Source: Pedobacter zeaxanthinifaciens (GTDB lineage: Bacteria > Bacteroidota > Bacteroidia > Sphingobacteriales > Sphingobacteriaceae). From it: a stretch of 64,000 bases of DNA. The stretch spans positions 1-64,000 of the forward strand of contig NZ_QMHP01000010.1 of NCBI RefSeq assembly GCF_003313335.1, given 5' to 3'. The notes beneath the pieces were generated by a model, which worked only from the letters and a program-made list of their open reading frames with translations, had not been told where the DNA came from and searched no databases. The position numbers and the translations under genes were made by a program. Positions 18,898 through 27,942 of this stretch are shown piece by piece; the first letter of the stretch is position 1; each line of letters starts with the position of its first letter.

Positions 18898-19527
18898 CTA
18901 CTGCGGCACGTAAACCACATACTTGGTTTCAAAAAACTCTTCTTCAAAATAAACTGAAAGCGGATACAATTCTGCTTTCAGTTTACTTTCTTTAATCTCT
19001 TCGGTTAAATCGCCACCTTTCAAATAAAGAATACCATTTCTAATGGCATTGATGTTTTCTTTAGCAAATTTACCACGCACCCATGGATAGAACTCGCCCA
19101 AACGAGTTACCGCTCTTGAAACCACAAAATTATATTTATCGGTAATCTGCTCTGCCCTACTGTGCGATGCCTGTACATTCGTTAAGCCCAAAGCAGCCGC
19201 TACTTCGCTAACCACCTTAATTTTCTTACCGATAGAATCCGCCAAGTGAAAATCAGTTTCTGGAAACATAATAGCTAATGGAATGCCCGGAAAACCTCCG
19301 CCTGTACCAACATCCAAAACTTTTTCGCCTGGTTTAAATGTACAAAACTTGGCTATGCCCAACGAATGCAGGATATGCCTTTCATAAAGCTCCTCGATAT
19401 CTTTTCTGGAGATGACATTAATTTGTGCATTCCAAAAGCTATACAAATCAAAAAGTTTTTCGAATTGCGCTACTTGGGTATCGCTTAAATCCTTAAAGTA
19501 CTTGAAAACAATATCAGGTTTTGCCAT
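18898..19527 (-). CDS. rsmG: 16S rRNA (guanine527-N7)-methyltransferase
   Basis: The 209-residue SAM-dependent methyltransferase contains LDVGTGGGFPGIPLAI (motif I), HLADSIGKKIKVV (motif II region) and SRAVTRLGEFYPW. It methylates N7 of G527 in 16S rRNA; loss gives low-level streptomycin resistance in other bacteria. It converges on the M56 gene with no gap. TAACTTTG at 19540-19533 is a -7 box six bases before the ATG. Confidence 0.94.
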   Translation of the reverse strand: MAKPDIVFKYFKDLSDTQVAQFEKLFDLYSFWNAQINVISRKDIEELYERHILHSLGIAKFCTFKPGEKVLDVGTGGGFPGIPLAIMFPETDFHLADSIGKKIKVVSEVAAALGLTNVQASHSRAEQITDKYNFVVSRAVTRLGEFYPWVRGKFAKENINAIRNGILYLKGGDLTEEIKESKLKAELYPLSVYFEEEFFETKYVVYVPQ

Positions 19528-19532
19528 GGGCG

Positions 19533-19540
19533 CAAAGTTA
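19533..19540 (-). promoter_or_regulatory. Candidate -7 box of rsmG
   Basis: TAACTTTG fits TAnnTTTG, five bases upstream of the start codon. No clear -33 TTTG is visible at the expected spacing. Confidence 0.35.
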
Positions 19541-19626
19541 AAGGTTTTTGAGTTTTAAGTGTTAAGTATGCGTGATAAGTTTTTTATAGTGAGCTGATAA
19601 TTCGTAACCATTAAACCGTAAACTAA

Positions 19627-20748
19627 TTACTTCCACTGCACTTTTTTAACAAATACAGCTAACACAGCGTTGATTACCAAAAACAGCATCAAGATGATAT
19701 CCAAAATAGGGAACCACCATTTCAGCTCCTTATAATTTAATCTGTGCAGCAATTTAGGGTACACAAAACACCTAACAATAATACTTAATAAAAACACCGA
19801 TACGGCAGCAATGTGCGTATGCGGAAAACAAGCTAAAGTAATGGCCAACGCATAAAACAAAAACTGCACAATAATTTGAGCACTCAAAATAAATTTGTGC
19901 TTTGCTTTGTAAAGCTTTCCAGCCCCAACATGACGTTTTTTTTGCCTTAAGTAACTTAAAAAGGTAGTTTTTGGTTCGCTCCAAACATGAGTTTCGGGGT
20001 TAATTTGTATAACCGTATTGCCAGCAGTAGCATTGGCGTTCACAAATAAATCATCATCTCCTGATGGAACATGCATATGGGCCGCAAAGCCCTTCGTTTT
20101 AAAAAACAACTGCTTTTGGTAGGCCAAGTTTCTACCTACGCCCATGTAAGGCATACCTTTCAAAGCAAAGGATAAATAGTTAACCGCTGTAAAAAAAGTT
20201 TCGAAACGAATCAACGCGTTGAGCAAACTTCTTTTTTTAAAGTAAGGCGAATAGCCCAAAACTATCTGCGTTGCGGAGATGTCGGGCTGCTGCATTCCTT
20301 TTAACCAACTTTTAGAAGCAGGTAGGCAGTCGGCATCAGTAAATACCAACCAATCGTAACTAGCCGCTTTAATGCCCATTGTCACCGCAAACTTCTTGCC
20401 TGCAATAAACTTCTCGCCTTCGGGCACATGCACCACCTTTAAGTTAGCGTAGCGCTTTCCCATTTCCTCCAACAAATCAGTTGTGCCATCCCATGATCTG
20501 TCGTTCACTACAATTACCTCAAATTTGCTGTAATCCTGCTCAAATACTGCAGGCAAATATTTAGCTAAATTCTCAGCTTCATTACGGGCGCAAATAATTA
20601 CACTAATGGGTTCACCAGCTGCACCTGGCAGCTCTTTAATTTGATAAGTAGCCAGTTTTAAATGTACCCCTAAAACGTAATAGAGTTGTACAAAAAAACA
20701 AAGGAGAAGCGCAGCAAGTAAGCAGATTTCGAGTATGTTAAATTCCAC
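19627..20748 (-). CDS. Glycosyltransferase family 2, membrane-anchored
   Basis: The 373-residue protein has an N-terminal TM helix (about 5-25), a GT-A domain with SVIICARNEAENL, VIVVNDRSWDGT and FTDADCLP (the DxD metal site), GDDDLFVN, and EPKTTFLSYLRQKKRH (a QxxRW-like region). Two or three C-terminal TM helices follow. It probably adds a sugar to a lipid or polysaccharide precursor at the inner membrane; donor and acceptor are unknown. TACCTTTG at 20774-20767 is a candidate -7 box. Confidence 0.88.
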   Translation of the reverse strand: MEFNILEICLLAALLLCFFVQLYYVLGVHLKLATYQIKELPGAAGEPISVIICARNEAENLAKYLPAVFEQDYSKFEVIVVNDRSWDGTTDLLEEMGKRYANLKVVHVPEGEKFIAGKKFAVTMGIKAASYDWLVFTDADCLPASKSWLKGMQQPDISATQIVLGYSPYFKKRSLLNALIRFETFFTAVNYLSFALKGMPYMGVGRNLAYQKQLFFKTKGFAAHMHVPSGDDDLFVNANATAGNTVIQINPETHVWSEPKTTFLSYLRQKKRHVGAGKLYKAKHKFILSAQIIVQFLFYALAITLACFPHTHIAAVSVFLLSIIVRCFVYPKLLHRLNYKELKWWFPILDIILMLFLVINAVLAVFVKKVQWK

Positions 20749-20849
20749 GATGGTATTTTAAGCCAGCAAAGGTAATTAATTTGCTTGGTTGCCCACCCAG
20801 TTTTTGATTTTTTGATATGGAAAGCAATTGCAATACTAGTAGGTTAATG

Positions 20850-20912
20850 TAGTCCCGCTGTTTGCTGTAGTCCCTCCCTTCGGTCGGGAGCTGCCGCGTC
20901 CATCGGGTTTAA
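20850..20912. repeat. Intergenic repeat with GC-rich hairpin, copy 1
   Basis: Contains TAGTCCCGCT, then TGTAGTCCCTCCC TTCGG TCGGGAG (CTCCC/GGGAG hairpin), then CTGCCGCGTCCATCGGGTTT. A diverged copy with the same order of blocks occurs at 27980-28048, where the hairpin is CTCCCGA/TCGGGAG followed by GCTGCCGCCTTCAATCAGGTTT. REP-like function is inferred. Confidence 0.6.
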
Positions 20913-21155
20913 AAACTCAAAACAGTGCTTAAAAACTCAAAGATTTGTCGCATTAAAACCACAACAAAGTATGTAAAAGCAAGCATTAACATCAACGAAA
21001 AAAACTTGCAGCAGCTTTTGCAACTAACTCGATCCCGAATTTTTCATCTGTTGAAATGTATAGCTAGCCGAACGCTAATGAAAGTTTCTACGCTGATTTC
21101 CAAATCACATGTATAAAATTAAACTGCGCAAACCCAAACAACAAACAATTAATTG

Positions 21156-21163
21156 TATTTTTG
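21156..21163 (+). promoter_or_regulatory. Candidate -7 box of tgt
   Basis: TATTTTTG matches TAnnTTTG and lies 28 bases before the tgt ATG. The -33 element is weak. Confidence 0.45.
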
Positions 21164-21190
21164 CAGGATTTTTGACAGAGATTTACACAA

Positions 21191-22321
21191 ATGAAATTCG
21201 ATTTACAGGCAAAAGATCCTAACTCAAAAGCTAGGGCAGGTGTTATTAGCACTGCTCACGGCAATATACAAACCCCAATTTTTATGCCTGTAGGTACCGC
21301 CGGCACAGTAAAAGCGGTGCACCAAAAAGAATTAAAAGAAGACATTAAAGCGCAAATCATTCTAGGAAATACCTATCATTTGTATTTGCGCCCCGGACTG
21401 GATATTTTAGAGCCAGCTGGTGGTTTGCATAAATTTATTGGTTGGGACAAGCCTATTTTAACGGATAGCGGTGGCTACCAAGTGTATTCGCTAAGCAAAG
21501 TGCGTAAAATCAAGGAAGAGGGTGTAACTTTCCGCTCTCATATTGACGGATCAAAACATCTCTTCACGCCTGAATATGCCATGGATATTCAGCGTACCAT
21601 TGGTGCGGACATTATCATGGCATTTGATGAGTGCACACCTTATCCTTGCGATTATCGCTATGCGGCAAACTCTTTGAACATGACACATAGGTGGTTAAAA
21701 AGATGTTGCGAACGCTTTGATAACACCCCCGCAAAATATGGCTACGAACAAACCTTATTCCCTATTGTGCAAGGTTCTGTTTACAAAGATTTGAGGATGA
21801 AATCTGCAGAGTTTATTGCTTCCATGGAGCGTGAAGGCAATGCAATCGGTGGTTTATCCGTTGGAGAACCTGCCGAGGAAATGTATGCCATGACGGAGGT
21901 AGTTTGTGACATTTTACCTTACGAAAAACCTCGTTATCTAATGGGCGTAGGCACACCTATCAATATTTTGGAAAATATAGCGTTAGGTGTAGATATGTTT
22001 GATTGTGTAATGCCTACCAGAAACGCCCGCAACGGGATGCTTTTCACCAGAAATGGCATCATCAACATTGGAAATAAGAAATGGGCGAGTGATTTTTCAC
22101 CTATCGATGCTGAAAGTGATTTACTTGCTGATCAAGTGTACTCAAAGGCTTATTTACGTCACCTAATGCACAGCAAAGAAATTTTAGGTTCACAAATTGC
22201 CACTTTGCATAACCTACATTTTTATCTTTGGTTAGTAAACGAGGCCCGTGAAAAAATTATTGCCGGCGAATTTTATGATTGGAAAAACAAAATGGTTGGT
22301 ATTTTAGGCACAAAACTATAG
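21191..22321 (+). CDS. tgt: tRNA-guanine(34) transglycosylase (queuosine synthesis)
   Basis: The 376-residue TIM-barrel enzyme swaps guanine-34 of Asp/Asn/His/Tyr tRNAs for preQ1. Signatures are LGNTYHLYLRPG, LTDSGGYQVYSL (nucleophile region), GGLSVGEP and GVDMFDCVMPTRNARNG. Unusually, the zinc site is altered: where other Tgt proteins have ECDCYTCRNYSRAYLRHL, this one has ESDLLADQVYSKAYLRHL, losing all three cysteines while keeping the histidine in TLHNLHFY. The following permease gene starts one base after the stop. Confidence 0.94.
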   Translation: MKFDLQAKDPNSKARAGVISTAHGNIQTPIFMPVGTAGTVKAVHQKELKEDIKAQIILGNTYHLYLRPGLDILEPAGGLHKFIGWDKPILTDSGGYQVYSLSKVRKIKEEGVTFRSHIDGSKHLFTPEYAMDIQRTIGADIIMAFDECTPYPCDYRYAANSLNMTHRWLKRCCERFDNTPAKYGYEQTLFPIVQGSVYKDLRMKSAEFIASMEREGNAIGGLSVGEPAEEMYAMTEVVCDILPYEKPRYLMGVGTPINILENIALGVDMFDCVMPTRNARNGMLFTRNGIINIGNKKWASDFSPIDAESDLLADQVYSKAYLRHLMHSKEILGSQIATLHNLHFYLWLVNEAREKIIAGEFYDWKNKMVGILGTKL

Positions 22322-23425
22322 ATGAAATTCATTAGGCAAAGATCAAAAATCATCGACAATTACATTATCGGCAAGTATTTAGGCACTTTCGTGTACACTC
22401 TTGCTGTTTTTGTGGTGGTTATTATCATTTTTGACCTTTCCGAAAAACTAGACGATTTCCTGGAGAACGATATGACGGTATGGCAAATTATTACGCAATA
22501 CTATGCAGGTTCCATACCATTTTACGTGAACATGCTTTCGCCCTTGATGAATTTCATTGCCGTGATTTTTTTCACCGCTAAAATGGCCGATCAAACTGAA
22601 ATTGTACCAATATTGAGCGGTGGCGTTAGTTTTAACCGATTTTTAAGGCCTTATTTTATTTCTGCATTTATCATCTTTTCGGCAAGTTTAGTTTCTAATC
22701 TGTTCATATTACCTTACACCAATAAAATCAAAAATAGCTTTGAAAATGAGGTAATTAAAAAAGATGACCCTTACACAAAGTCGAACATACATATGAAAAT
22801 AGATGAAAATACCTACATCTATATCGATAATTTCGACAACAGGAGTAATATAGGCTATCGCTTTTCTTTGGACCGTTTTAAAGGCGATACACTTGAAAAA
22901 AAATTAGTAGCTGAGCAAATTAGTTACGATTCTGTAAAACATGTTTGGAAGCTATCTAATTACTCTACAAGAAATATCAATGGTTTAAAAGAAACCATGA
23001 CTTATGCAAACACCAAAACAAAAGATACGGTTTTGGACATGAAACCGGATGATTTTTCGGTTTATGACAACGTAGTAGAAAGCATGACAAGCAAAGAGCT
23101 TGCTGATAAAATTGAAAAGGAAAAAATTAGAGGCTCAGGGGTGATGAATGATTTACTTTTTGAGCAGTATAAACGATATATACAGCCGTTATCTGCCTTC
23201 GTACTCACCCTAATTGGGGTAGCGCTATCATCACGCAAGGTACGCGGCGGCGTAGGGCTTCCGTTGGGAATTGGTATTGTATTGAGCTTCTTATTTATCG
23301 TGTTCAATCAATTCGCTAAAATGTTTTCTACCAAAGGCGGATTACCTCCCCTAATAGCCAATTTGCTACCCGTACTGTTATTTGCCATTTTAGGGCTTTA
23401 TTTATTGCGTAGAGCGCCTAAATAA
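22322..23425 (+). CDS. LptF/LptG-family LPS export permease
   Basis: The 367-residue protein has three N-terminal TM helices, a periplasmic beta-jellyroll (about 140-260, with KIDENTYIYIDNFD), and three C-terminal TM helices. This YjgP/YjgQ layout belongs to the Lpt transporter that lifts lipopolysaccharide from the inner membrane. Which of LptF and LptG it represents cannot be decided here. It starts directly after tgt, a pairing frequent in Bacteroidota, so the two are cotranscribed. Confidence 0.9.
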   Translation: MKFIRQRSKIIDNYIIGKYLGTFVYTLAVFVVVIIIFDLSEKLDDFLENDMTVWQIITQYYAGSIPFYVNMLSPLMNFIAVIFFTAKMADQTEIVPILSGGVSFNRFLRPYFISAFIIFSASLVSNLFILPYTNKIKNSFENEVIKKDDPYTKSNIHMKIDENTYIYIDNFDNRSNIGYRFSLDRFKGDTLEKKLVAEQISYDSVKHVWKLSNYSTRNINGLKETMTYANTKTKDTVLDMKPDDFSVYDNVVESMTSKELADKIEKEKIRGSGVMNDLLFEQYKRYIQPLSAFVLTLIGVALSSRKVRGGVGLPLGIGIVLSFLFIVFNQFAKMFSTKGGLPPLIANLLPVLLFAILGLYLLRRAPK

Positions 23426-23518
23426 ACTACTTCAGCTGATAAATTTCTGGCTCATTTAATTACGGCTAAGCTAAAAACAGTTACATTCGTAAAGTTGAAT
23501 CTATCACGCTGATTTACG

Positions 23519-24010
23519 ATGCCTACAATTGTTTTACGTACTGAAATTGCAGCTCCTATTGAGATTTGCTTCGATTTATCCAGAAGCATTGACCTACATC
23601 AAATTTCTACCGATCACACCAAGGAAAGCGCCGTTGAAGGTATCACTACCGGATTGATTGGCATGAATGAGCAGGTAACTTGGCAGGCCACACATTATGG
23701 TATTACGCAACGTTTAACATCAAAAATTACCGCTTATAAACGACCATTCTACTTTGTAGATGAGCAACAAAAAGGCGCCTTCAAATCCATTTTTCACGAG
23801 CATAAATTTGAAGAAAAGCAAGGAAAAACGCTGATGGTTGACCGCTTTCAATTTGAATCTCCCTACGGCATTTTGGGTAAAATTTTCAATTTTATAACGC
23901 TCAAAAATCATTTGAAAGCACTACTGTTAAAACGAAATGAAGTAATCAAATTTTATGCTGAATCGGGAAAATGGAAGTTAATTTTGGATGAAAAAAACTA
24001 CATTAAATAA
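23519..24010 (+). CDS. SRPBCC (START-like) family protein
   Basis: The 163-residue protein is a small helix-grip fold. Family signs are the PIEICFDLSRSIDLH opening, the long central strands with DEQQKGAFKSIFHEHKF, and the C-terminal helix ITLKNHLKALLLKRNEVIKFYAE. Such proteins bind hydrophobic ligands in a cavity; the ligand is unknown. Confidence 0.8.
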   Translation: MPTIVLRTEIAAPIEICFDLSRSIDLHQISTDHTKESAVEGITTGLIGMNEQVTWQATHYGITQRLTSKITAYKRPFYFVDEQQKGAFKSIFHEHKFEEKQGKTLMVDRFQFESPYGILGKIFNFITLKNHLKALLLKRNEVIKFYAESGKWKLILDEKNYIK

Positions 24011-24869
24011 GTTCAAAAACCTATCACAAACACGACTCCAATTGAGCTATTTTCAGCCTCAAAAACCCTTAGAAATTGACCTCAAAACCTCACCGAAATA
24101 GGTGATAAAAAACCAATATCAGGCCCTCTAAATCGCACCCAAAAATGGGGCACCTGCTTGAGTTAAAAACTCCCTAATCCACTTATCAAAGGTTACTGTA
24201 AAAACCAACCTAAACCAAGTATTGATGACACACATCAATTAAAATTGCTTACCAAAAACACACAGATACCTCATCGTGAAAAAAGCTTCAAAGCCTTTTA
24301 TCAGTACCTGAGTAAAGCACAAATATACTGATCAAAAAATCACACTATCCTCCCAAAACAACAACACAAAACCAAAAAATACAGATTAAAAAAATACACT
24401 AAGCTTCGCTAAAAACTCATCATAAAAAACTTCACTTAAAAGTAAATAGCAAGCTATGCTTGGTGCTTGTAGCAACGCAAAATCAATCAATCCTCAACAA
24501 AAATCCAGACGATAAACGAAGTAATTTTACGGCGTGAAAATCTAAAACTTGTTAAATTTCGTATACATCTTCTAAAAAACATGATTTTTCAATCGAAAAA
24601 AAAACATGAAAATAGTGTACATTTTTTACCAAAAAAATACCTTATCTTAGACGGTAGAAATCCGTCCAAATAAAGCCAAAAAGCAACTATTAAATAGCTA
24701 AAAACACTTTAAAATAGTTCAATTTAATTTAAATATAAAGTATTATAAATCATATAATTATAAATTTTAACAAAATTAATACTTTACAAAAAAATACACC
24801 CAACCAAACCTAAAAAACTAATATTTTTAGCAAACATAAACAAGCAAAGTTGATATAAAACAAAATACA
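24011..24869. other. Long intergenic region, very G-poor on the plus strand
   Basis: The 859 bases contain no convincing gene in either direction. The plus strand is rich in A and C and poor in G, with many AAAAA runs, more extreme toward the right. A TAAA/TTTA-rich segment at 24700-24800 could hold the promoter of the next gene, but no clear TAnnTTTG box was identified. A decayed gene is possible but not demonstrable. Confidence 0.5.
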
Positions 24870-27644
24870 TTGAAAATCAAATTATTAACTACAACTATTT
24901 TAAGTTTTACTTTTTTAAGTGGTTTTGCACAATTTTTTGACGAAAGCCAAACGCCGCTTAGTGTAAAATGGCGCCAAATTGAGCATGGCGGTTTTAAAAT
25001 CATTTATCCAGCAGCAATTGAGAAAGACGCTCAACGAATGGCTAATACTTTTGCCCGCATCTACCCTACCGTGGGGAGAAGTCTCACACAGCAAAAAACA
25101 CTCATTCCAGTAGTGCTACAGAACCAAGGCACCACCTCAAACGGCTTCGTTCAGCTTGCACCTAAAAAATCACAATTCTACACTATCTCTCCGCAGCAAT
25201 TCGATAGTCAGGACTGGCTAAACAACCTTGCAGTACACGAACTAAGGCACGTTGCACAGTTCAACAAAATTACTGGCACCACCGGTTTTCCATTCCCCGA
25301 AGAGGTGTACTTTGGCTACTTAGGATTAAGCACCCCGATATGGTTTTTGGAAGGAGATGCCGTAAGCACCGAGACAGAATTAACCTATGCCGGAAGGGGT
25401 CGACAACCCAACTGGATCATGCCATTTAGAGCCTCACTTTTGGAGGGTAAAAACTTCTCCTATTCGAAGTCATACTTTGGCTCAGAAAAAGATGTGACAG
25501 CAGGGTATTATCAACTTGGATATTTGATCAACTCTCAACTACAAAAACAGTATGGACCAAGCATAGGAAACCAAATCCTTTCCGACATTAACCAAAGGCC
25601 CTTGAGGCTTTATCCATTCTCTCAGAGTTTAAAAAAAATAACAGGAAAAAACACCAACCAATATTACCTTCAAACTTTACAGCAGCTACGCAAAGATTGG
25701 CAACAACAAGACGAGCAAAACAAATCAATAAATTATCCAAGCTTAAACCAACGCAGCAGCTACGCAACCAGCTATCATTTGCCAACTGCACTTCCTAACG
25801 GTGATATCCTTTGCATTAAACAAAGTAAAAGCGAAACACCAAGGTTTGTCATCATCTCCCCTAACAAAAAAGAAAAGCTACTGCTAAAAATTGGCTACCA
25901 AGAGCAGCCTTGGTTCAGTTATGCTGAAAATACAATAGTTTGGGAAGAACAACGCGAAGACCCAAGGTACAAACAGCGCAGCTACAATGTAATTTGTACA
26001 TACGACCTACAAACAGGAAAATTAAATCAACTTACGCATAAAACACGTTTGTTTGCTCCATCCATCTCAGCCAATGGAAAAAATTTGATTGCAGTAAACA
26101 TCGATCTGAGCAACCACTACAATTTGGTTATGCTTGACCTCGTTACAGGAAAAATTACGGACAGCATCCCAAACCCGGCTAATGATCAATTACAAACACC
26201 TTCGCTAAATGCCGACGGAAGCGAAATTGCCTGGATTGCAGTAAATGAAAATGGAAAATCACTTTGGGTAAAAAACAATGGAAAAACTGCTGCATTAATC
26301 AGCAATACCCGACAGCAAATTAGCAGGCCGATTTTTTTTAACGGTAAAATCGCATTTAACGCCCACTACAGCGGTATCGACAATATTTATGAACTAGACC
26401 CAGCAAATAAAAAAATAAGCGCTCTAACGGCTTCAAAATACGGCGCCTTTAATCCTAGTTTTTCTGCCGACGGCAAAACAATGTTGTTTAACAACTATCA
26501 ACTCATGGGATTTGAAATTGCAAAAACGGATATCAAACCTACTGACATTCCCGCTAGCGGTTTTGTTTATTACGGCATGCCTACCAAAAAAGAAGATTAC
26601 GTTTTCGAAAGCATTCCCGATAGCACTTTCACTTCAACAAAGTACAGTCCGCTTAAACACGCTTTCAACTTTCATAGCATTAGTCCAACTTCCGATGATG
26701 CCGTAGAAAATGTTGGTTTGCAACTTAAATCAAACGATTTGTTGAACACCACCAGCTTTTACACCGGCATCACTTACCAAAGCAGTTTGCGAAGGGTAGA
26801 ATACAGCGCTGGCTTGAGCTACAGAGCGCTTTATCCGGTGTTTAATTTCACTTACCGCAATCGTCCACGTTTGGCCAATTATCGTTTTCAAAACACCATT
26901 AACCAGGCGCAATGGCGTGAAGATTATTTTGGCCTAACGGCAAACTTGCCGCTGAGCTTTAACAGCTTTAATCATCGTTTTAGTTTTGTTGGAGAAACGG
27001 GAACCTACTACGTAAATAGACACTTTAACCCTGTTGACGCCAGCCGACTTGCCAATACCATCGCTTTTCCTATGACTTACCGCATTGGCTTTAACCACCA
27101 GCTACGCAGTGCCGAACGCGATATTGCACCTCGCTGGGCGCAGGTAATCGACCTAAAATTCCAAAATTTGCCTTTTGATAAAAACCTAACCGGAAAATTA
27201 TTCGCCTTCGAAAGCTATTTCTATTTTCCGGGCTTTGCCAAAAACCACACTTTTTTAGCCAGCTTCAATTACCAGCAAAATTCCGGAACATTTGCAAGCG
27301 TTAATGACATTCCAACAGTTTACGGCTATAATCAAGTTGCAGCTAAAAGCTTGCTAAAAAACAGTTTATTGCTCAATTATCGCTTTCCCTTTCTATTCCC
27401 CGACTTAGAAATTGGCTCTTTGGCCTATATCCGAAACGTAAGAGCTGGCTTATTTAGTCACTACGAAAACATTGGCAGCGACACCAATTTGAGCCAACCT
27501 AAAACCTTTGGTCTGGAAATCAAAAGCGACATGAATCTATTGCGGTACCAACCAGTGGCCGACGTAGGTGCTCGTTTAATCTTCGTAAATAAAATCTATA
27601 ACCAAAACCCTATATTCGAATTATTGTTTAACTATTACTTTTAA
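24870..27644 (+). CDS. HExxH metalloprotease-like protein with propeller and barrel-like domains
   Basis: The 924-residue protein starts at a TTG (no in-frame ATG fits) with a signal peptide (about 1-20, ending GFAQ). Residues about 30-280 include VHELRHVAQF, an HExxHxxQ site like that of gluzincins, and a downstream EGDAVSTETELTYAG glutamate segment that could give the third ligand. Residues about 290-560 contain WD40/TolB-like repeats (PSLNADGSEIAWI, PSFSADGKTMLF). The last 300 residues alternate aromatic strands (YRNRPRLANYRF) and end in NYYF, like an outer-membrane barrel. It is probably a surface-exposed or outer-membrane protease. Confidence 0.78.
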   Translation: MKIKLLTTTILSFTFLSGFAQFFDESQTPLSVKWRQIEHGGFKIIYPAAIEKDAQRMANTFARIYPTVGRSLTQQKTLIPVVLQNQGTTSNGFVQLAPKKSQFYTISPQQFDSQDWLNNLAVHELRHVAQFNKITGTTGFPFPEEVYFGYLGLSTPIWFLEGDAVSTETELTYAGRGRQPNWIMPFRASLLEGKNFSYSKSYFGSEKDVTAGYYQLGYLINSQLQKQYGPSIGNQILSDINQRPLRLYPFSQSLKKITGKNTNQYYLQTLQQLRKDWQQQDEQNKSINYPSLNQRSSYATSYHLPTALPNGDILCIKQSKSETPRFVIISPNKKEKLLLKIGYQEQPWFSYAENTIVWEEQREDPRYKQRSYNVICTYDLQTGKLNQLTHKTRLFAPSISANGKNLIAVNIDLSNHYNLVMLDLVTGKITDSIPNPANDQLQTPSLNADGSEIAWIAVNENGKSLWVKNNGKTAALISNTRQQISRPIFFNGKIAFNAHYSGIDNIYELDPANKKISALTASKYGAFNPSFSADGKTMLFNNYQLMGFEIAKTDIKPTDIPASGFVYYGMPTKKEDYVFESIPDSTFTSTKYSPLKHAFNFHSISPTSDDAVENVGLQLKSNDLLNTTSFYTGITYQSSLRRVEYSAGLSYRALYPVFNFTYRNRPRLANYRFQNTINQAQWREDYFGLTANLPLSFNSFNHRFSFVGETGTYYVNRHFNPVDASRLANTIAFPMTYRIGFNHQLRSAERDIAPRWAQVIDLKFQNLPFDKNLTGKLFAFESYFYFPGFAKNHTFLASFNYQQNSGTFASVNDIPTVYGYNQVAAKSLLKNSLLLNYRFPFLFPDLEIGSLAYIRNVRAGLFSHYENIGSDTNLSQPKTFGLEIKSDMNLLRYQPVADVGARLIFVNKIYNQNPIFELLFNYYF

Positions 27645-27660
27645 ATCAATAAAGCAGAAA

Positions 27661-27942
27661 ATGAAAGGCAAAACCATATTTATCGTTGTGTTAACCGCAC
27701 TGTTAACTATTTTTTTGATGGTTAATAATGATGCCGTAGAGTTCAATTTCATCATCGGAAATCCTGTGGAAGTATCAAAATTAATTGTGATCGGTATTTG
27801 TATCCTTATCGGTTTTATAATTGGTTTTATTACCGGACGACCACGAAAAACCTACAGCAGCTACAATGATGAGGTAGAAAAAAACTACGCTGACGAACAA
27901 AAAAGCACGTTAAGCGACGAAGACAGAGATTACATCAGTTAA
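27661..27942 (+). CDS. LapA-like (DUF1049) small membrane protein
   Basis: The 93-residue protein has two hydrophobic segments (about 5-22 and 40-60) separated by NNDAVEFNFIIGNPVEVSK, the typical arrangement of LapA/YciS proteins. A short charged cytoplasmic tail follows. It lies 16 bases after the HExxH protein gene, on the same strand, so cotranscription is likely. In other Gram-negatives LapA proteins regulate LPS synthesis at the inner membrane. Confidence 0.8.
   Translation: MKGKTIFIVVLTALLTIFLMVNNDAVEFNFIIGNPVEVSKLIVIGICILIGFIIGFITGRPRKTYSSYNDEVEKNYADEQKSTLSDEDRDYIS

Larger units (their letters stand above)
20749..21190. other. Intergenic region without a gene
   Basis: The 442 bases between the divergent glycosyltransferase and tgt contain a 60-base repeat (see 20850-20912) and a run of low-complexity A/C-rich sequence. 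A 63-codon open frame at 20925-21116 has no start context, homology or composition to support it. The tgt promoter is at its right end. Confidence 0.6.

Noticed and set aside
20925..21116. 63-codon open frame in the intergenic region before tgt
   Set aside because: No start context, no recognisable motif, low-complexity composition and overlap with the tgt promoter side.
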